Below, piece after piece: positions 54,919 through 64,000 of a DNA stretch of 64,000 nucleotides; positions within the stretch are counted from its first letter, which is position 1, and each line of letters opens with the position of its first letter. Both the position numbers and the translations under genes were made by a program. The notes under the pieces are model-generated. The model was not told where the DNA came from. It ran no database searches and saw only the letters and a list, made by a program, of their open reading frames with translations. The DNA lies in NCBI GenBank assembly GCA_000828075.3, contig JXCB02000002.1, positions 251,553-315,552 of the forward strand, given 5' to 3'. Source of the stretch: Tolypothrix campylonemoides VB511288 (lineage in GTDB: Bacteria > Cyanobacteriota > Cyanobacteriia > Cyanobacteriales > Nostocaceae).

Positions 54919-57558
54919 ATGCCAAAAAATGAGCGGGAAAAAATACGCCACCTGTTGGTTATCAAAGACCTTCAAGGACAGCAAACTATCCCCCTTCAAG
55001 AGGCGACTTATTCTCTCGGGCGGGATTCGAGAAATGCTATTGTTCTGCGTTCTCGGTCAGTTTCTAGGCAACACGCAATTCTATTACGGGTCACTGTTCC
55101 AGAAACGGATCAATATGCTTTTCGGATTATTGATGGCAGCTTTAAGGGTAAAAGAAGTACAAATGGCTTATTTGTAAACGGTACAAAATGCTTTTTTCAT
55201 GATCTAATGCATGGAGATGTCATAGATTTTGGCAATAGTCAAGTTCAGGCTGAATATTATATCATTTCTAACATATCAGAGCAAGCTTTTTCTGAATCTT
55301 GTGAAGCTGAAGACATCTCTAGGTTGATATTGGAGCAAACCAATTCAGCTAATGCTTTTGAAACCGTAAGTTTCCCCCCTAATCCCGCTCTTGAAGGAGC
55401 GGGTGAAATCGCCTTAACTCGTCTAGCGTCTTTTCCTGAACTCATTCCCAATCCGATTATTGAAATGGATTTGGAAGGAAACGTCACTTATATCAATCCC
55501 GCTGCTACACTCAAATTTCACAATCTTAGGAATGCTGGTCAACAGCACCCCATATTGGCAGGACTCCTCACCGCAGTTCAAAATGACCAGCAAAATTCTT
55601 TTGTTCGGGAAATAGAAGTTGGTACAGAAGTTTTTGAACAATCAATTCACTACCTTGCTGAAAGTGATTTAATCAGGACTTTTATTATTAGAGATATTAC
55701 AGAACAAAAGCAGGCGGAAGCCCAATTACGCCAACGCGATCGCTTGCAGCAAGCAGTTGCTGAAGCCACAAATTATCTACTGGCAGAATTGAACTACGAA
55801 ATAGCTATTGACAAGGCTCTTGCTGTGCTGGGGGAAGCTGCCAAAGCGGATCGCGTCTACGTGTTCGAGAAGCATCGTCATCTTGCAACAGGTGAGATGG
55901 TTTTGAACCTAAAGTTTGAATGGACGAGTTCCGATTATGAACCTTCGCTTCAGTACTGGCAAAATCAGCCTCAGCAGAATTCGGCACTCGCTCGTTGGAA
56001 CACACTTCTTGAGAGTGGAAACTCCATCAGCGGACTGACCGGAGAATTTCCCACTGCTGAAGGAGAACTTCTGACTCAATGCGGCATTGCATCTCTGCTT
56101 TTAGTACCTCTGCGACTGGATGAGAAATTTTGGGGTTATCTTGGTTTGGCTGACTGTTGTTCACAGCGTCAATGGTCAAAGCATGAAGAATCAACTCTCT
56201 TAACAATGGCAGCGAGTATTAGTGGTGCTAAGCAACGTCAGCAGGTGGAGGAGAAGATTCGCTACCAGGCGCTGCATGATTTGTTGACTGAGTTGCCCAA
56301 TCGCCTGCTATTTGGCGAGGTCCTTTCCATTGCTTTAGCTAATGCAGATCGCAATGAGGAAAGTTTAGCTGTGATATTTCTCGACTTGGATGGCTTCAAA
56401 ACTATCAATGACTCTCTTGGACACACGCTGGGAGATCAATTATTAAGAAGCGTTGCTCAAAGATTGCGAGATGCCCTCAGAACAGGGGACACTGTTGCCC
56501 GTTGGGGAGGAGATGAGTTCACTATTCTACTACCTCGCATTCATCAAGTTGAAGAAGTTGTGCCTGTCGCCCAAAGAATCCTCCAAGCATTTGAGGATGC
56601 CTTTTATCTTCAAGCAAACGAACTTTACGTAACTGCCAGCCTTGGTATTGCTCTGTTCAATGACGATAGTCCTGATGCCGAAACTTTAATCAAACATGCG
56701 GATGCTGCTTTGTACCAAGCCAAAGATGCTGGCAGAAATAACTATCAGTTCTACAGCGCTTCTGTAAGTACCAAAACTCCTAATGAACTGATATTAGAAA
56801 AGAGCTTACGCTATGCCTTAGAGCGAAAAGAATTCGTCGTATACTACCAACCTCGGGTGAACATTGCAACGGGAAAAATTACTGGTATGGAAGCTTTATT
56901 GCGCTGGCAGCACCCTGAGATGGGATTGGTAGCTCCTAATGTTTTCATTCCCCTTGCTGAGGAAAGTGGATTAATTATCCCCATCGGCGAGTGGGTTCTG
57001 CGAACAGCCTGCGAACAAAATAAACTCTGGCAAGAGGCGGGATTTCCTGCTCTGACAATGGCTGTCAATCTTTCTCCTAAGCAGTTCCGCCAACCCAAAC
57101 TGGTGGAGACAGTGGCAATGATTTTAAATCAAACGGGGCTAGATCCGCACTTTTTAGAGTTAGAAATTACCGAAACCACTGCTATTGAAAATTTAGACTT
57201 TACTAAAAATGTGTTGCAAAAGCTGGAGTCTATGGGCGTTTACCTCTCGATTGACGACTTTGGTACGGGTTATTCTTCCCTGTCACGCCTGCAACTATTG
57301 CCACTCCATATTTTAAAAATTGATCGGTCGTTTATCCAAAGTTTAACAACAGATTCCAGAGTCGCTCACATAGTCAAGGCGATCGTTGCTTTGGGGAATA
57401 GCTTGGGCTTGAAACTCACCGCTGAAGGGGTAGAGACGCAAGAAGAACTTGAGTTCTTAAAAGAGATCAACTGCGACAATGTACAAGGTTTCCTGTTTTA
57501 CCGACCACTTCCTGCCGAAAGAGCTACAGAAATCCTCATAACTGGAGGCGCAACATAA
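54919..57558 (+). CDS. FHA-PAS-GAF-GGDEF-EAL signalling protein
   Basis: An 879-residue regulator of cyclic di-GMP. FHA (about 12-115; YSLGRDSRNAIVL, SVSRQHAI, STNGLFVNG) binds phosphothreonine peptides; PAS (about 170-265; NPIIEMDLEGNVTYINPAA); GAF (about 275-440); GGDEF (about 445-615) with intact RWGGDEF (530-534) and an RTGD inhibitory site at 521-524; EAL (about 625-875) with MEALLRW (EAL at 658-660) and DDFGTGYSSL. Both catalytic signatures look complete, so it may make or break c-di-GMP depending on input. There is no membrane segment, so it is cytoplasmic. The FHA domain implies control by Ser/Thr kinases. It is not clearly in an operon. Confidence 0.95.
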   Translation: MPKNEREKIRHLLVIKDLQGQQTIPLQEATYSLGRDSRNAIVLRSRSVSRQHAILLRVTVPETDQYAFRIIDGSFKGKRSTNGLFVNGTKCFFHDLMHGDVIDFGNSQVQAEYYIISNISEQAFSESCEAEDISRLILEQTNSANAFETVSFPPNPALEGAGEIALTRLASFPELIPNPIIEMDLEGNVTYINPAATLKFHNLRNAGQQHPILAGLLTAVQNDQQNSFVREIEVGTEVFEQSIHYLAESDLIRTFIIRDITEQKQAEAQLRQRDRLQQAVAEATNYLLAELNYEIAIDKALAVLGEAAKADRVYVFEKHRHLATGEMVLNLKFEWTSSDYEPSLQYWQNQPQQNSALARWNTLLESGNSISGLTGEFPTAEGELLTQCGIASLLLVPLRLDEKFWGYLGLADCCSQRQWSKHEESTLLTMAASISGAKQRQQVEEKIRYQALHDLLTELPNRLLFGEVLSIALANADRNEESLAVIFLDLDGFKTINDSLGHTLGDQLLRSVAQRLRDALRTGDTVARWGGDEFTILLPRIHQVEEVVPVAQRILQAFEDAFYLQANELYVTASLGIALFNDDSPDAETLIKHADAALYQAKDAGRNNYQFYSASVSTKTPNELILEKSLRYALERKEFVVYYQPRVNIATGKITGMEALLRWQHPEMGLVAPNVFIPLAEESGLIIPIGEWVLRTACEQNKLWQEAGFPALTMAVNLSPKQFRQPKLVETVAMILNQTGLDPHFLELEITETTAIENLDFTKNVLQKLESMGVYLSIDDFGTGYSSLSRLQLLPLHILKIDRSFIQSLTTDSRVAHIVKAIVALGNSLGLKLTAEGVETQEELEFLKEINCDNVQGFLFYRPLPAERATEILITGGAT

Positions 57559-57702
57559 CACAATACCGTTCATATCAAGTCCGGTTAAATACTTATCATT
57601 AAGCCAACTACCCAAATATGGCACGGTCTTAATAGACTGTGCCATAACAAAAATTGAGAGAGGTGAAAAACGATCTTAAAAGTTTTGTTTTCCCAAAGTT
57701 CT

Positions 57703-58056
57703 TTAATGAGCCATAGCTTTTTGAGCAATTTTCATACTTCCAGCAGCACCAGAAACAACAGCACTAGCTGTGCCAGATGGAATAGCCAAAGTGGTACAAT
57801 ATGGTGCTAGAGCAGCTGCGGGTGGGAAAAATCCTGTTGCTATAGCGTCAGCAGCTAAACATAGTGCTGGAGGTGTTAAAAATATAACGGCTGCTTTTGC
57901 TGATTCTTTGGCTAGTTCTATTGTAAAGGGTTCTTTTTCAGAAAACTCATCAGAAGCAGAAGCAGAAGCAGGAGTAGCGAAACTTGTCATTCCAATGACT
58001 AAAATTAAAAAGAAAACCGCTACTTTACGGAACATAAGAACTATTGACGAACGCAT
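57703..58056 (-). CDS. Small exported hypothetical protein (117 aa)
   Basis: The N-terminus (from MFRKVAVFFLILVIGMTSFA then TPASASA) is a clear signal peptide with an AXA cleavage site. The mature part is Ala/Pro-rich and hydrophobic (VIFLTPPALCLAADAIATGF, AAALAPYCTTLAIPSG), with two Cys that could pair, and Gly/Ala-rich helices at the end. No family is recognised. A start at 58035 (second Met) is as likely as 58056. It is probably periplasmic or lumenal. Confidence 0.6.
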   Translation of the reverse strand: MRSSIVLMFRKVAVFFLILVIGMTSFATPASASASDEFSEKEPFTIELAKESAKAAVIFLTPPALCLAADAIATGFFPPAAALAPYCTTLAIPSGTASAVVSGAAGSMKIAQKAMAH

Positions 58057-58619
58057 TTGAATTAACTTCCTGAATACAAATTCGTATCTAAAATGATATA
58101 TGTCGTATAAACCGTTCTGGAGTAACCCGATTTCTGGAAGGATTCCAGGCTTCGGTTAGTAGAGTAACCTTTTGTGGGCTAAATTCACACTTTAATCCTC
58201 TAGTATGAAAACTTGATATTCGTTGCAACTAGCAGTTAATAACTTGAGCGATATTACCATGTTCTAGTAAAGCCTACGACCTTTTCGCGCCTATTTTTTT
58301 ACATCACTTCATTCGATGCTATCTAAAATTTTTCAAGATATTATTCATAATTTTGTAGATTTACACACTCTTTATAAAGGTTTACTTGTTTGTAAAAAAC
58401 CTACACCTGTAAGGGGGCGGCGCGAGGTGGGGTGCAGTTAACGTGAAAATCATCACTAATTAACCGGACATGATATCAGTTAAGGATTTTTTGTGGAGAT
58501 TTCATGCATATAGAGACGTACCATGGCACGTCTCTACAAGGGTTATTGTTGAAGAAATTTTCTTATCTGTTTTGAAACTTAATTGCCAGAAACTTTCTCT
58601 CACCAAATATCTGGTATTT
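58057..58619. other. Gene-free region with GTAGAGACGT-type hairpin
   Basis: No gene is seen. TAGAGACGT (58511-58519) and ACGTCTCTA (58528-58536) form a 9-bp stem around ACCATGGC, a dispersed hairpin repeat common in cyanobacteria (a degenerate relative is near 17946). The remaining sequence is AT-rich with a GC-rich run near 58415-58435. Confidence 0.55.
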
Positions 58620-59114
58620 TTATTTACATCCTAAAGACTCACGGGTGGAAATACCAGTTTTAGAATTGACTCCACTTGCCTTAGCACAAAGTTTTTTCAC
58701 TTCTAGACGATCTAAAACTGCATTGCTGAAATCAGCACCTGTGATATCAACATTATCGAAAGTGGAACGCAACATCATTGCGTTTGTAAAAATTGCATCG
58801 CTTAAATCAGTGCCTTTAAAGACGACCAGGTAGGCTATGCCATCACTAAAATCTACACCATGCAAATTGACTCCCTGCAATACCGAACCGTTAAAAACGC
58901 CTCCACGCAAATCAGCATCGCTAAAGTTAGTATCTTCCAGATTGAGATTAGTATATTCTTCCCCAATCAAGCTTTGACCAGAGAAATCCTGACCTTTAAG
59001 TGCATTCCCTGCAGCACGGCTGATACTCGAAGAACTTGCTGCTTCTGCCGATAAGGGAAACAAGAAAAGAACTATAGCTAAGACCAACCCAGCTAGGACT
59101 TGCCGATACCTCAT
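58620..59114 (-). CDS. Exported (lumenal-type) pentapeptide-repeat protein
   Basis: A protein of about 164 residues. The N-terminal [20 protein letters not shown] then LSAEAA is a signal peptide with cleavage after AEA. Pentapeptide repeats follow ([35 protein letters not shown]), and a C-terminal cap with two Cys ([14 protein letters not shown] and ESLGCK) that may form a disulphide, as in thylakoid-lumen pentapeptide proteins. ATG 59114 is chosen over GTG 59123. Function is unknown; location in the thylakoid lumen is inference. Confidence 0.85.
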   Translation of the reverse strand: MRYRQVLAGLVLAIVLFLFPLSAEAASSSSISRAAGNALKGQDFSGQSLIGEEYTNLNLEDTNFSDADLRGGVFNGSVLQGVNLHGVDFSDGIAYLVVFKGTDLSDAIFTNAMMLRSTFDNVDITGADFSNAVLDRLEVKKLCAKASGVNSKTGISTRESLGCK

Positions 59115-59197
59115 AATGCCCACTTAATAAATCTCAATACTGCCACAATTACATTAAACCTTATTAAGAAACCCGATTTCTCGGCAAGTATCGCTGC

Positions 59198-61585
59198 TTA
59201 ATTCTCAAACGTGATAAACACGGGACTAGTCCAGACCTTAGAATCATCAACCTGACGAGCTGAAATATAAACTGGCACAAAACCGTGAGGGCTGGATTGA
59301 GGTTCTAGTACAAATATACCAGTGACATCTATTGGCATAGGAGTTGCACTTAAGCGTTCTACCGCAATGAAAAGCTCTGCTCCTCCCAATTCTTGCCGCA
59401 AAATTCCTTTGTTGATCAGGTCTTTGCCAGAAAATTCCCAGCTAAATTCCGGACAATGGATATAAGGGTTTCGCCGAAGTGGGCTTCCTACCTTAATGTA
59501 ACTACCGATTTCAACATGCAGGTGGAAGTGAGCGTGGAGTAAATCAGAAAGTTCGATTTCAATGGCATCAGAGTCTCCGTAGGTATCTGAGCTAAACTCT
59601 AGTTTCAGCGGTCCATCTCGTCTAACATACTCTTCTGGATGTTCCAAGCCATGAGGCTGATAGCTGTGAACTAAAGTATTGGAAAATTCCAAGGTTCCAC
59701 GCCACTCAGCCCAACGATAGCGGTCTTTAATTCGTGAGCCACCCCAGCGCAGGCGAATTTTATTTGCAGCGTAACCTGCTTCCAATTGGAGGTTGCGATG
59801 CCAGAGTAACCCGTTGTGGGTATATGCGGCAATTTCGTCCCAGCCACTTGTGCCTAACAATCGATAGTGAAGAGTCACTGCACCGGATGCCGAAAATTCC
59901 TCTCCTTGAATGTGCGATCGCGACCAAAGCAAACCAACCAGGCGATCGCCTGTTGTCGCCCAGGTATGACGAGAACGCAAGGCATGATTAATATCTAACT
60001 TTGTCAGCGAGGGGGAAATAATCCCCGTGACTCCACCATTAACCCCAAAAACCGCTGTCCCAGGAACGCCACCGCCACAGCGTCCGCGATGTTCATCGCC
60101 GTTCGCTGACACCCCAACTTTATATCCTCGACTAATGGCATCCTGATAAAACCAAGGGAAGTGTCCCCAAGCAGAACCAATTTCTATCAGACGTTCAAGT
60201 TTGGGGTGATGCCAGTCTAAAATGGCACGTCGTCCGCCGATGTGGGGGATGAGTAGGTGCTGCTCTGCGTTGTGAATATATGCAGCATAAAGTTTATCTA
60301 CGGGCCAAGCTCCAGGAAGCAGTTGTTTGCCTTTCATGTCTTCATTCCACTCAAAGGAACGAACGAGCTTTCCTTGGCTGTCGTAGGGGAATAAGACTTC
60401 GTCACCTAAGAAAACCACATTGCGATCGCCCCCCGCAGCGGAATTCCCACACCACTCTGTACCGGGATAACAAAGAAACTCGCCTTCCTGCGTCACCTCC
60501 CGACACAGTTTCACATCTTCCTTCCAGCGCTCCTCAGTAATATTAAAATCATTTGCCGTATAACCCAAAACATCCAACCCGGCAACATCTCGACCGTAGG
60601 CAAAATTATACTCTGTACTATTTGTTCCTACTGTGTTGTTGGAGTGGACATGAAGGTCGGCAAAAAAGGCACGAGGATAAGCTAAGTTGCTATCTGCTGT
60701 GATAGGAGTGGCAGCGCTTTGTAACTGAGTCCCTACAAAAGCCGCCTGGAGTATTGTTTCTTCATCTGCATCCAAAGTCAGCGTGGTTTTTGCCACAGCC
60801 CAACCTTGCTCAGGTAAATCCAGCAACTGCTCTTGTAAAGTTCTAGATGAACTATGACCTGTCAACTGCAGTTGTCCTCCTAATCCCCAACAAGTATTAC
60901 CCCAAACATCTTCTGACCGTATTATTACAGGAAACGAAACACCTGCCTTGACCAGTCGCGGAGTGACAATTGCAAGTTTGGCAGGTGGTCCTGGCACAAT
61001 ATCAATCACGACATCACCGGGAATTTCGGCAAAGCGAGAGGTGCCAACGGGGTCAATGTAAGCACGGAAGCGGAAGCCTTGCTCAACAAAAGTTTGTACC
61101 CTTGTTCCTGGTCCTCCAGCACGGCGATCGCCCAAGCGAATCAAAATATGGTCGCCTGGTTTGATGTAACCATCGACAATATCTACAATAATCGCTTTCT
61201 GATAAGGACGTTCATGCCCCTTTTGGTCAAAGCGAACCTTGAGTGACTGCACTGTTGCGGGACTTTCACCAGGAAGAGGAGAACGAGCTTGGTATTCTGC
61301 GGAAAGATAGTTAGCCGCCTTGGGGTCTTCCGTCTGAAACAGTCCCCAGTCTGAGTAAAACTTGAACGTTACCTTAATCCAAGCACCGTCTGCAATCCCA
61401 GAAGCACCGACTTCGTAGTCAAGTAGAATTTCCTGCCAACTTCCAGCCTCAATTTGTCGAGTGGAACAGTGTAGACGACCCAGAAACGGTAAAGTGTTGA
61501 CATACTCTAGATATCCTTGGGGATGAACATACTCTCCTAGCAATGAATCAAGGTTTTCGTTTGATATGTAGTTTTCCTGGGTCAT
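59198..61585 (-). CDS. DUF3604 domain-containing protein
   Basis: A 795-residue protein. The central part has AFFADLHVHSNNTVGTNS, DVLGYTANDFNITEERW, FLCYPGTEWCGN, HLLIPHIGGRRAILDWHHP and VGVSANGDEHRGRCGGG, the His/Asp pattern of DUF3604, which resembles PHP-type metallohydrolases. About 300 N-terminal residues form beta-rich domains (Ig-like, ending VRLVKAGVSFPVIIRSED-type strands), and the C-terminus is also beta-rich. There is no signal peptide. Substrate is unknown. The gene begins three bases after the stop of the PstS-like gene, so the two form an operon. Confidence 0.8.
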   Translation of the reverse strand: MTQENYISNENLDSLLGEYVHPQGYLEYVNTLPFLGRLHCSTRQIEAGSWQEILLDYEVGASGIADGAWIKVTFKFYSDWGLFQTEDPKAANYLSAEYQARSPLPGESPATVQSLKVRFDQKGHERPYQKAIIVDIVDGYIKPGDHILIRLGDRRAGGPGTRVQTFVEQGFRFRAYIDPVGTSRFAEIPGDVVIDIVPGPPAKLAIVTPRLVKAGVSFPVIIRSEDVWGNTCWGLGGQLQLTGHSSSRTLQEQLLDLPEQGWAVAKTTLTLDADEETILQAAFVGTQLQSAATPITADSNLAYPRAFFADLHVHSNNTVGTNSTEYNFAYGRDVAGLDVLGYTANDFNITEERWKEDVKLCREVTQEGEFLCYPGTEWCGNSAAGGDRNVVFLGDEVLFPYDSQGKLVRSFEWNEDMKGKQLLPGAWPVDKLYAAYIHNAEQHLLIPHIGGRRAILDWHHPKLERLIEIGSAWGHFPWFYQDAISRGYKVGVSANGDEHRGRCGGGVPGTAVFGVNGGVTGIISPSLTKLDINHALRSRHTWATTGDRLVGLLWSRSHIQGEEFSASGAVTLHYRLLGTSGWDEIAAYTHNGLLWHRNLQLEAGYAANKIRLRWGGSRIKDRYRWAEWRGTLEFSNTLVHSYQPHGLEHPEEYVRRDGPLKLEFSSDTYGDSDAIEIELSDLLHAHFHLHVEIGSYIKVGSPLRRNPYIHCPEFSWEFSGKDLINKGILRQELGGAELFIAVERLSATPMPIDVTGIFVLEPQSSPHGFVPVYISARQVDDSKVWTSPVFITFEN

Positions 61586-61588
61586 TTC

Positions 61589-62743
61589 TCACCGTATTGG
61601 TACTAAGCCCGCTTTTAGGACAAATTTTTGACCTTCTTTAGACAGCAATAGATTACCATAGGCGACTCCAGCTTGTTCATCTGCTCTACCGTCCCGGCGA
61701 ATGATGACATACAAATACCTGGTTATGGGGTAAGTAGCATTCTGGAAGGCTTTTATATTCAGTTGACCATCCGTGACCACTGGGACATACTGCTTGCTGT
61801 CACCAGGAGCCAATGCTACAGGTCGAACCGTCTGCTGAGTGGCTACTAGCATCGCTGCGCCGATACCGACGGCTCCTGGGGTAGAGGCTACATCACGAAC
61901 AAGTACAGTATAGTCTCGGCTGGATCGCACTTTAGGGCTAACACTGCCAACTTTTGAACCAAGAAGCGTTTTGAGTAAAGCGGTCGTCTTAACATTTATA
62001 CTGAAAGGGACAATCGGCAAGTTTGGTCCTCCGACCTCTTTCCAGTTGGTGATTTTGCCCGTGTAAATGTCCTGAAGTTGAGCTACGGAAAGCCCAGGAA
62101 TGGAAATATCTGGGTGAGTATAGCAGCCAAGCCCATCGATAGCAACGGCGACCTGATCTAATTTAAAACCGCGCTCAGTTGCCTGTTTATACTCAGCATC
62201 CTCAAGGGGACGACCTGATAGGGCAAAGCTAAGTTGACCATTGAGCAGCATCTCAATTCCTTTACCAGTACCAGGTTGATTGTCAACTGGATCGGTGTAA
62301 CGTAAAATAAAATTCGGGTGAGCCTGGTTGATAGCCTTATGTGTGCCTTGAGCAACCAGAGATGCAAAAATAAGCGAGCCACCAAAGTTAAATGTTCCTT
62401 CTGGCACTTTCGGAACTTCCTTCATGGAAGTGTAAGATTGAATGTCTGAATTGTTGGAAGATGAATTCTTGGAAGAAATATTCTCATTGCTGACATTTTG
62501 TGACGATTGGACTTGCTGCCAGAAAAAGTAGCCTCCTAAACCAACAAGCAGCAAGATTATGGCTGATAAACTAACCCCAGTCACAAACAGTGTAGACCTA
62601 GTCATTCTCTCTCTAATAGCTACAGAAGAAATCACAAGGGGCTTGCCACACTTTTGACAGTACTTAGCCCCAAGAGGATTTGCATCGTAGCTACACGAGC
62701 TGCAGATTATGCTTCCCTTAGCATTTGATTCATTAGTATTCAT
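61589..62743 (-). CDS. Zinc-ribbon, membrane-anchored PstS-like substrate-binding protein
   Basis: A protein of 384 residues from ATG 62743 (MNTNESNAKGS). An N-terminal zinc ribbon (Cys14, 17, 29, 32 in IICSSCSYDANPLGAKYCQK then C) precedes a TM helix (about 52-75, LFVTGVSLSAIILLLVGLGG), a Ser/Asn linker, and a PBP-like-2 domain of the PstS type (GSLIFASLVAQGTHKAINQA, YTDPVDNQPGTGKGIEMLL, GLSVAQLQDIYTGKITNW, VRDVASTPGAVGIG). The ribbon would face the cytoplasm and the binding domain the periplasm. No PstCAB genes are nearby, so it may sense rather than import its ligand. It is co-transcribed with the DUF3604 gene. Confidence 0.85.
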   Translation of the reverse strand: MNTNESNAKGSIICSSCSYDANPLGAKYCQKCGKPLVISSVAIRERMTRSTLFVTGVSLSAIILLLVGLGGYFFWQQVQSSQNVSNENISSKNSSSNNSDIQSYTSMKEVPKVPEGTFNFGGSLIFASLVAQGTHKAINQAHPNFILRYTDPVDNQPGTGKGIEMLLNGQLSFALSGRPLEDAEYKQATERGFKLDQVAVAIDGLGCYTHPDISIPGLSVAQLQDIYTGKITNWKEVGGPNLPIVPFSINVKTTALLKTLLGSKVGSVSPKVRSSRDYTVLVRDVASTPGAVGIGAAMLVATQQTVRPVALAPGDSKQYVPVVTDGQLNIKAFQNATYPITRYLYVIIRRDGRADEQAGVAYGNLLLSKEGQKFVLKAGLVPIR

Positions 62744-62981
62744 GCAATTCCTTAACGATGTGGTTTGCAGGTTACGGAATAGTAAAAACAAATTCTTTTT
62801 TACCAGTTGTTGGGAATCAGCTTTTGTGGTGTAGACCCAAAGATTTGTTAGACTTACGCCGCAAACACAAAACGACTCAACTCACAACCACGACTTTGGT
62901 CGATGAGTCAATTTATCGCCACTCCGTTTTTTTAACTAGGACAATTTTATCCGCAAAGCGCAGCTATTTAAAGGCGATCGC
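62744..62981. other. Gap between PstS-like gene and cysW fragment
   Basis: There is no gene; a GGCGATCGCC HIP1 site is at about 62973-62982. The PstS-like operon promoter should be here on the minus strand. Confidence 0.4.
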
Positions 62982-63270
62982 CTAATTCCTCTTAAAAACT
63001 TGCGATAATGCAAAATTTCGGGGTTTATCTGCTGTACGCAGTAACTCCTGTCCAATCAGGGTTAGCAATGCTAACAAAGCGAGAAGCGATGCACAGGCAA
63101 AAGCAGCGATCGTATCGTATTCGCTATAGACTCGTTCGATATGCAATGTCAGCGTGTTTGTTTCTCCAATCAGTTTGCCTGAAACCACCGAGACGGCTCC
63201 AAACTCTCCAATTGCTCTAGATGTACAAAGTATCACCGCTTCTAAAAACTTGGACAACGTTACCCACAAG
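62982..63270 (-). pseudogene. cysW: Sulfate ABC transporter permease CysW, C-terminal fragment
   Basis: The frame carries VTLSKFLEAVILCTSRAIGE, then FGAVSVVSGKLIGETNTLTL and HIERVYSEYDTIAAFACAS. The EAA-type permease loop (here SRAIGEFGAVSVVSG) followed by 'LTLHIERVYSEY' is diagnostic of the CysW/CysT sulfate permeases. Only the last 90 or so residues are present; five upstream membrane helices are missing. The break is near 63270, next to the end of a TnpB-related element reading in the same direction, so insertion is the likely cause. The rest of the gene may lie beyond 64000. Confidence 0.75.
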
Positions 63271-63330
63271 TAGACAAAGTTGTACAAAGGGAAGTTAGCG
63301 GTTTATCTTCCAAGAAATCATCTTTAACGC

Positions 63331-64000
63331 CTAAGCTTGCTCTTTTGCAGATTGCTCCGACCATTGCTTAACCAAAGATTCCCAGTTAGAGATAGCATAA
63401 AAGTTGTGACGCTTAATGCTAGATTTCTTAATCAGGTTATTCAGTTGATTCCACAGACTCCATACGTGCTTTCCATCCTTCATGGATAGATAGGCGGTTA
63501 TGGAGTCTGGAATATTTTCAGTTAATCTCATACCACGTCTGGCTATAGCCATAGCAGCAGCCTCATCACTGGCTAGACCGTACCTACGTGCGTACTTGAC
63601 TAGCCCGATAACACTGGTGTAGGCAGGATTTACCTTCATCAGGTAAATACCTCGGTTGCTCAAAATACTTTCTACTAACTCGTAGAAACGACTGTAAGCC
63701 CAGCCAGAAAGCATTCGAGCATACTTTCTACCACGTTCCGAAAGCTGTTCTTTCTTGGCGCAAAAGTCCAATTCCTCACAAACGACCGGACAGGAAAACG
63801 TGTCTGCCAGTGTTGCGAGTTGCAAGCAGGCATCGACAATCTGGGCATCCTGCTTACCAGATGGTAGTCCCATCTGAAGTGGTATTTGACCATGTGCTTT
63901 GAGATTGCCGTCTCCATCAACATATGCCCAGCCAATTGAGCCAGGATTCATATCAATCCCGATGCAGCCATAAGCAGAATGCCTAGAGATGCGCTTTACT
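63331..64000 (-). CDS. TnpB-related RuvC-fold protein (IS200/IS605 accessory), C-terminal part, cut by window edge
   Basis: The frame is open from the right edge: GCIGIDMNPGSIGWAYVDGD (RuvC I Asp), CPVVCEELDF (RuvC II Glu), VNPAYTSVIGLVKYARRYGL, and SDEAAAMAIARRGMRL (RuvC III Asp). This is the pattern of the TnpB-related accessory family of cyanobacteria, which also lacks the zinc ribbon. The N-terminal part lies outside the window. The gene ends 60 bases before the cysW fragment, in the same orientation. It is probably the cargo of an element inserted in cysW. Confidence 0.75.
   Translation of the reverse strand, partial: VKRISRHSAYGCIGIDMNPGSIGWAYVDGDGNLKAHGQIPLQMGLPSGKQDAQIVDACLQLATLADTFSCPVVCEELDFCAKKEQLSERGRKYARMLSGWAYSRFYELVESILSNRGIYLMKVNPAYTSVIGLVKYARRYGLASDEAAAMAIARRGMRLTENIPDSITAYLSMKDGKHVWSLWNQLNNLIKKSSIKRHNFYAISNWESLVKQWSEQSAKEQA

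Overview
The window looks like chromosomal DNA of a filamentous, probably heterocyst-forming cyanobacterium (Nostocales-like). The reasons are frequent HIP1 octamers (GCGATCGC), short tandem heptamer repeats between genes, several pentapeptide-repeat and TPR proteins, a CYP110-like P450, and cyanobacterial versions of FtsH, RuvB, phosphoketolase and Gap1. There is no plasmid backbone, rRNA operon or CRISPR array. The assignment rests on sequence features only.

Layout. 1-9.9 kb: small mixed genes (truncated pentapeptide protein, RidA, DUF2805, GNAT, FtsH, a PabC-like class IV aminotransferase, cupin, P-loop kinase-like protein, pentapeptide protein), an integrase relic and a 30-bp perfect palindrome. 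10.3-12.6 kb: formaldehyde detoxification pair (fghA, glutathione-dependent formaldehyde dehydrogenase). 13-15 kb: avtA and rimM. 15.3-24.4 kb: central carbon genes, phosphoketolase, catabolic-type GAPDH, phosphoglucomutase and acetate kinase, with a TPR and an SDR gene between them. Phosphoketolase makes acetyl-phosphate, acetate kinase turns it into acetate plus ATP, GAPDH takes the C3 product, and phosphoglucomutase and the glycogen phosphorylase at 38.5 kb feed sugar phosphates in.

25.8-47.5 kb holds a natural-product region: a 3381-residue three-module NRPS with a truncated first condensation domain and a thioesterase carrying Cys at the nucleophile position, a DUF6875 protein, a FAAL-ACP-thioesterase protein, a cytochrome P450 and the tail of a second P450. 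Glycogen phosphorylase and an IS605-type TnpB element lie inside it. Several coding sequences here carry in-frame insertions of the palindromic repeats normally found between cyanobacterial genes.

47.5-51.1 kb is housekeeping (TPR protein, ruvB, hisF, tRNA-Ala). 51.6-54.7 kb looks like a decayed defence island: a broken DUF3883 fragment, an intact AT-rich gene for a 760-residue protein (cold-shock-like OB fold, helical middle, PD-(D/E)XK-like nuclease core, C-terminal Cys cluster), then a frameshifted DUF1156 DNA methylase fragment. The intact gene is the best candidate here for an undescribed system. 54.9-64 kb: an FHA-PAS-GAF-GGDEF-EAL protein, a lumenal pentapeptide protein, a DUF3604 protein paired with a zinc-ribbon/TM/PstS-like protein, and a cysW fragment that appears to be cut by a TnpB-related element running off the window end.
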